From Draconibacterium sp. (GTDB taxonomy: Bacteria; Bacteroidota; Bacteroidia; Bacteroidales; Prolixibacteraceae), in assembly GCA_030595485.1 (NCBI GenBank), contig JAUVDE010000076.1, forward strand, positions 1 through 10,475: a DNA stretch of 10,475 nucleotides, given 5' to 3'. Numbering within the stretch: position 1 is the first letter of the stretch; each line of letters starts with the position of its first letter. Made by a program: the position numbers and the translations under genes. The notes under the pieces are model-generated. The model was not told where the DNA came from, did no database searches, and was given only the letters and a program-made list of their open reading frames with translations. Shown piece after piece: positions 6,128 through 10,475 of this stretch.

Positions 6128-7249
6128 ATGAAACATATTTTAATCGTACTCACCACAGCAGTTATTTTATCAGCTTGTGGCAGCACAAATGTTAACGACG
6201 AGGCTGCTAAACGAAAACAACTGCAACAATACAAGCAGGATCTTCATACTTTGGAGCAACAGATTCAGACACTTGAAACTGAACTTAAATCGACTGAAAA
6301 AGACGAGGTAATAAAAATTAAAGTTACCGAGCTAAGCACACAAAAATTCGAACACTTTATTGAAGTAACCGGAAAAGTGGAAGCTGAGCAAGATATTGAT
6401 GTTAGTCCCGAATCAGCCGGAGTTATTAAAGAAGTGCTCGTAGTAGAAGGTGATTGGGTAAACAAAGGCGACCTAATGGCGAAGCTAAATACCGAAATGC
6501 TGGAAAGTACGCTGGAAGAAATGGAGGTTCAGTTAGATCTGGCCAATACCAATTACGAGCGCCAAAAAAACTTATGGAGCCAAAACATTGGTTCCGAGAT
6601 GCAATATTTGCAGGCAAAAAACAGTAAGGAAAGCCTTGAGAAAAGGATTAAAAGCTTAAAAGCACAAATGGCCATGTCCGAAGTAACCGCACCAATTAGC
6701 GGCATTGTTGATATAGTGTACCAGAAAAAAGGACACATCGGCAGTCCACAGGTTCCATTTGCCAAAGTAATAAATACAAGTCGTATTAAAATTTATGGCG
6801 ACATTTCGGAAAGCTATGTTACCAAAATAAATAAAGGTGATAAAGTAAACGTAAGATTCCCGGCCTTAAACCAGGATGTAAACGCAAAAATCAACCAAAT
6901 TGGAACATCTATCGATGCCAATAACCGCACATTCAGAGTTCGGATTAATTTGAATAATAGCGACAAAAGTATTAAACCAAACCTGGTGTCTATTTTAACC
7001 ATACGAGATTATATTAACGAAGAGGCCATTGTTGTTCCGTCCCTTTATATTAAAGAAGATTTTAATGGCGATTACACCTATATAGTGGAAAAAGAAGGTT
7101 CCAAAACGGTAGCGAAAAAGGTTTACTTAACTCCTGGAGTTACCAACAACAACATGACAGAAGTAGTGGATGGTCTTGCTGCCGGAATGATTGTCGTTTC
7201 GCAGGGGTACAACCAAATTTCAGACGGTACCTCGGTACAAATTAATTAA
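6128..7249 (+). CDS. RND efflux periplasmic adaptor (HlyD/AcrA-type lipoprotein)
   Basis: This 373-residue adaptor bridges the RND permease and the TolC-like duct. A lipoprotein signal ends in LSAC (14-17), so Cys17 should be lipidated. Residues 25-60 form a charged heptad-like coiled coil before the core. The core follows the family order: first lipoyl half (about 92-120), alpha-hairpin (about 121-183), second lipoyl half starting at VTAPISGIVD (186-195), beta-barrel (about 216-295) and membrane-proximal domain to the end. In the hairpin R145, L149 and S156 match the R-L-x2-L-x6-S pattern for TolC contact, with Gln for the first Leu. It sits 27 bp after the outer-membrane factor and 21 bp before the permease. 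Confidence 0.93.
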   Translation: MKHILIVLTTAVILSACGSTNVNDEAAKRKQLQQYKQDLHTLEQQIQTLETELKSTEKDEVIKIKVTELSTQKFEHFIEVTGKVEAEQDIDVSPESAGVIKEVLVVEGDWVNKGDLMAKLNTEMLESTLEEMEVQLDLANTNYERQKNLWSQNIGSEMQYLQAKNSKESLEKRIKSLKAQMAMSEVTAPISGIVDIVYQKKGHIGSPQVPFAKVINTSRIKIYGDISESYVTKINKGDKVNVRFPALNQDVNAKINQIGTSIDANNRTFRVRINLNNSDKSIKPNLVSILTIRDYINEEAIVVPSLYIKEDFNGDYTYIVEKEGSKTVAKKVYLTPGVTNNNMTEVVDGLAAGMIVVSQGYNQISDGTSVQIN

Positions 7250-7270
7250 CCATTCGCCTAAATTCTCAAA

Positions 7271-10200
7271 ATGGAGAAAGAAACTGAAAAAAAACAAGCA
7301 GAAATACTACGCAAGTTTAAGCCCACTTATATTGCGTTAAAGAACAAAATCACAGTTTATATTTTTGCAGCTTTGTTGGTGATGTTTGGTTTGTATTCGT
7401 ACAACCAAATGCCACGCGAAGCCATGCCCGAAATTGTGGTTCCATATATTTTTATTCAAACTGTATACCCAGGAAACTCACCGGTTGATATCGAGAACCT
7501 GGTAACCCGCCCAATTGAAAAAGAGCTAAAAGGTTTAAAAGGGGTTAAAAAAGTTTCGTCGGCTTCGTATCAGGATGTAAGTACAATTATTGTAGAGTAC
7601 ACCACAAAAGTTACCATAAAACAAGCCTTACAAGACACAAAGGATCGGGTTGACAAAGCAAAATCGGAACTTCCTACCGACTTACCAAGCGACCCATATG
7701 TTACTGATTTCGACATGTCGGAATTCCCAATTATGAACGTAAACATTTCGGGAGAATACAGCTTGCGTGACCTGAAAAAGTATGCTGAAGTAATGCAGGA
7801 TGAGTTTGAATCTTACAACGAAATTTCGGAAGCCAATATTCGTGGTGTAGAAGAACGTGAAATTCAAATTGACATTGACCCACATAAATTAGATGCAGTT
7901 GGTTTAGCATTTGAAGACGTTGCTTTTGCCATTCAGTTTGAAAATATAAGCATGGGAGCCGGTCAGTTTACCGCCGACCAAACGCGCCGAACCATTCGAA
8001 CCGATGCAAATTATACCAATGTATCGCAAATTGCCAACACCATTATTAAGGTGAACATGGGCAAACCGGTTTACATTCGCGACATTGCCAAAGTAGTTGA
8101 TGGCTACAAGGAACAAGCAACCATTGCCCGCCTCGACAACAAACCCGTTGTTACACTTTCGGTAACCAAAAAATCGGGCGAAAATATTTTGGCAGCTTCT
8201 GAAAATATAATGGAGGGGATTGATGAATTAAAAGCTCGTGGCCAAATACCCGATAACCTCGAAATTATTATCACCGATGATATGACCATCGAGATTGAAA
8301 ACACCATTTCGAATCTCGAAAACAGTATAATACTGGGAATGATATTGGTAACTTTTGTGTTATTCCTCTTCCTTGGTTTTCGAAATGCACTGTTTGCAGG
8401 TTTATCCATTCCACTATCTATGTTTCTGTCGTTTGTAATTCTACAACAAACCGGAATTACGCTGAACTCGATGGTACTTTATGGCTTAATCCTGGCGCTC
8501 GGAATGTTAGTTGACAATGCTATTGTGGTAGTTGAAAATGTTTATCGCCTATTCAGCAGTGGAGTTCCTTTGTTAAAAGCTACAAAACAAGGAGTTAGCG
8601 AAATTGCATTTCCAATTATTTCGTCGACATTAACAACACTTGCTGCCTTTTTCCCGCTTTTGGCCTGGGAAGGTATGATTGGTGAATTCATGAAAATTTT
8701 TCCACAAACCTTAATTGTGGTGTTAGCTTCGTCTTTATTTGTAGCACTTATTCTGAATCCTGCATTTATCGCAGCATTTATGAAAGTTGAAGATATTTAC
8801 AAAAAGCCAAGCAAAAAACGAGTACTTCGAAATGCAGGTATAATTACAGTTATTGCCATTCTGTTTTATGTTGCCCAAATGTATCTTTATGCCAACCTTT
8901 TGGCAACGGTAGCATTAATAATGGTTATGAACTTATTTGTGCTTAGAGCACTTGCCCGCTGGTTTCAAACCAAGGTGTTAGTTGCACTCGAAAATTTTTA
9001 TACCCGACGCTTACGTCACGCTCTTACCGGTCCGTGGCCTTACATCTATTTTTTCGGCACCGTGCTTCTTTTATTCTTTTCAATGGGCTTTTATTTTGGC
9101 GGAAATCCGAAAATGGTATTCTTCCCTAATACCGACCCAACAACTGTTTTCGTAACCATGGAATTGCCGTTGGGCACCTCAATTGAACGTACCGATGAGG
9201 TTGCGCAAGAAGTAGAAGGAATTGTGAAAGGTGCTTTACAACCTTACGATTACATTGTAAAATCGGTAACCACAAACGTGGGAGTTGGCAAAGGTGGTAT
9301 GTTCGAAAGCGAATCGAGTCCAAACAAATGCTTAATTTCCATAAGTTTCGTACAGTTCAAATACCGTAATAGCCTAAACACCAGTGACATTATGCAAGAG
9401 ATATCCGCCAGTTTGGATGGTTTTGTGGGGGCTAAAATATTTGTTGAAAAAGGTGACATGGGACCACAGACGGGTAACCCTGTAAATATTGATGTTAGCG
9501 GAGATGAATTTGATCAACTGATTACAATTACCGATGATTTTCTTCGATTAATTGAAGAAGACAACATCCCCGGAATTGATGAACTGAAGTTAAACATTAA
9601 TACAAATCAACCTGAAATGTTGATTGAGGTTGACCGCGAACAGGCACGTTTATATGAGCTCTCAACGCAGCAAATTGCGATGGCTTTTCGTAATTCCATT
9701 TATGGTTACGAAGCCAGCCAGTTTAAAGATGGTGAGGATGAATACGATATTTTTGTTCGATTAGAAGAAAAGTACCGCAACGATGTTTCCACTTTAATGA
9801 ACCAGAAAATACCGATAAACGATAACCAAATTCCAATTTCGTCGGTCGCTAAATTTAAGTTTTCGAGTTCATACGATAAAATCAGCCGAATTGATTTTAA
9901 ACGTGTAATTACCGTTTCTTCGCAGGTGGTTGAAGGTTACAATGCCAACGAAATTAACGCGCGTATTGAGCAGATTTTAGCTGATTACAACATGCCAAAT
10001 GGTTACACCTACGAGTTTACCGGCGAGCAGAAAGAGCAAGCCGAAAGTATGGAGTTCCTTGCGTTTGCCTTGTTAATTGCCATTGCCATGATTATGATTA
10101 TTATGGTTACGCAGTTTAACTCCTTTATTCGTCCGGCCATTATTATTGCAACAGTAATTTTCAGTACCATCGGAGTTTTCCTTGGCCTAGGTATTTTCCA

Positions 10201-10475
10201 AATGGAGTTTGTGGTAATTATGACCGGAATTGGAATTATATCGCTGGCAGGTATTGTTGTGAACAACGGTATTGTATTAATCGATTACATTGATCTTACC
10301 CGTAAACGAATGCGCGAGAAACATGGTTACGCCGAAGATACTTTCATGCCTAAAGAAATGCAAATTGAAGCATTAGTAGAAGCAGGAAGAACGCGTTTAC
10401 GCCCGGTATTGTTAACCGCAATTACCACAGTTCTTGGTTTACTTCCGCTGGCCATTGGATTAAACTTTAACTTCT
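7271..10475 (+). CDS. RND efflux permease (AcrB/HAE1-like), 3' end beyond window
   Basis: The frame is open from the ATG at 7271 to the window end, 1068 codons; an in-frame stop at 7259-7261 fixes the start region. It is the inner-membrane pump of the operon. A cytoplasmic extension of about 25 residues precedes TM1 (27-43). TM2-TM6 span about 352-503, and TM4 carries LGMLVDNAIVVVEN with D415 and N416 where AcrB has D407 and D408. Two extra hydrophobic segments (about 521-538 and 541-558) lie before TM7 (590-609). FFPNTDP is at 617-623. TM8-TM10 follow (about 929-1005), with N998 and N999 where AcrB has K940 and N941. TM11 begins near 1045. About 80-100 C-terminal residues are probably missing. 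There is no heavy-metal signature; drugs or similar compounds are the likely substrates. Confidence 0.95.
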   Translation, partial: MEKETEKKQAEILRKFKPTYIALKNKITVYIFAALLVMFGLYSYNQMPREAMPEIVVPYIFIQTVYPGNSPVDIENLVTRPIEKELKGLKGVKKVSSASYQDVSTIIVEYTTKVTIKQALQDTKDRVDKAKSELPTDLPSDPYVTDFDMSEFPIMNVNISGEYSLRDLKKYAEVMQDEFESYNEISEANIRGVEEREIQIDIDPHKLDAVGLAFEDVAFAIQFENISMGAGQFTADQTRRTIRTDANYTNVSQIANTIIKVNMGKPVYIRDIAKVVDGYKEQATIARLDNKPVVTLSVTKKSGENILAASENIMEGIDELKARGQIPDNLEIIITDDMTIEIENTISNLENSIILGMILVTFVLFLFLGFRNALFAGLSIPLSMFLSFVILQQTGITLNSMVLYGLILALGMLVDNAIVVVENVYRLFSSGVPLLKATKQGVSEIAFPIISSTLTTLAAFFPLLAWEGMIGEFMKIFPQTLIVVLASSLFVALILNPAFIAAFMKVEDIYKKPSKKRVLRNAGIITVIAILFYVAQMYLYANLLATVALIMVMNLFVLRALARWFQTKVLVALENFYTRRLRHALTGPWPYIYFFGTVLLLFFSMGFYFGGNPKMVFFPNTDPTTVFVTMELPLGTSIERTDEVAQEVEGIVKGALQPYDYIVKSVTTNVGVGKGGMFESESSPNKCLISISFVQFKYRNSLNTSDIMQEISASLDGFVGAKIFVEKGDMGPQTGNPVNIDVSGDEFDQLITITDDFLRLIEEDNIPGIDELKLNINTNQPEMLIEVDREQARLYELSTQQIAMAFRNSIYGYEASQFKDGEDEYDIFVRLEEKYRNDVSTLMNQKIPINDNQIPISSVAKFKFSSSYDKISRIDFKRVITVSSQVVEGYNANEINARIEQILADYNMPNGYTYEFTGEQKEQAESMEFLAFALLIAIAMIMIIMVTQFNSFIRPAIIIATVIFSTIGVFLGLGIFQMEFVVIMTGIGIISLAGIVVNNGIVLIDYIDLTRKRMREKHGYAEDTFMPKEMQIEALVEAGRTRLRPVLLTAITTVLGLLPLAIGLNFNF

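Noticed and set aside
8513..8518. The D415-N416 pair as evidence that the pump is dead
   Set aside because: The reading frame is intact over 1068 codons in a complete operon, and the same motif is known from other RND permeases.

Overview
The window looks like a chromosomal segment of a Bacteroidetes (Bacteroidota) bacterium, probably class Bacteroidia. The basis is low-to-moderate GC, genes without clear Shine-Dalgarno sequences but with A/T-rich leaders, promoter-like TAnnTTTG (-7) elements typical of the phylum, signal peptides ending in AQ, and a DUF5020-type outer-membrane protein largely confined to this group. Assignment below class would be a guess.

Layout. Positions 1-200: a tRNA-Val(GAC) gene on the minus strand, preceded on its 5' side by a 24-nt fragment of a second tRNA 5' end. 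That fragment joins a 16-bp perfect palindrome and an 8-bp direct repeat. A promoter-like element for this tRNA unit overlaps the terminator of the next operon. Positions 215-2225, minus strand: a two-gene unit of a DUF5020/Tsx-like outer-membrane beta-barrel followed by an NCS2 (AzgA/PbuG-like) purine permease. Together they could carry nucleobases or nucleosides across both membranes. Positions 2226-2560: a 335-bp gap with the promoter and leader of that unit and a strong minus-strand terminator. Positions 2561-3211, minus: a DUF2461 (TIGR02453) protein. Positions 3269-3940, plus: ispD, the MEP-pathway cytidylyltransferase, divergent from the DUF2461 gene.

Positions 4150 to the window end, plus strand: a compact drug-efflux operon in the order TetR/AcrR regulator, TolC-like outer-membrane factor, lipoprotein HlyD-type adaptor, and RND permease (cut by the window end after 1068 codons). 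The first two genes overlap by 17 nt and the others are 21-27 bp apart. This gives one transcript encoding a tripartite pump and its presumed repressor. The promoter-like element lies so close to the tetR start that its mRNA would be nearly leaderless, and CGTTT/AAACG half-sites upstream are operator candidates.

I do not see a clearly unprecedented system. The items most worth a second look are the rearranged tRNA fragment, the paired outer/inner membrane purine-uptake genes, and two features of the RND permease: an extra pair of hydrophobic segments in its central cytoplasmic linker, and Asn at positions where AcrB carries proton-relay residues. No CRISPR array, insertion sequence, phage gene or rRNA was seen.
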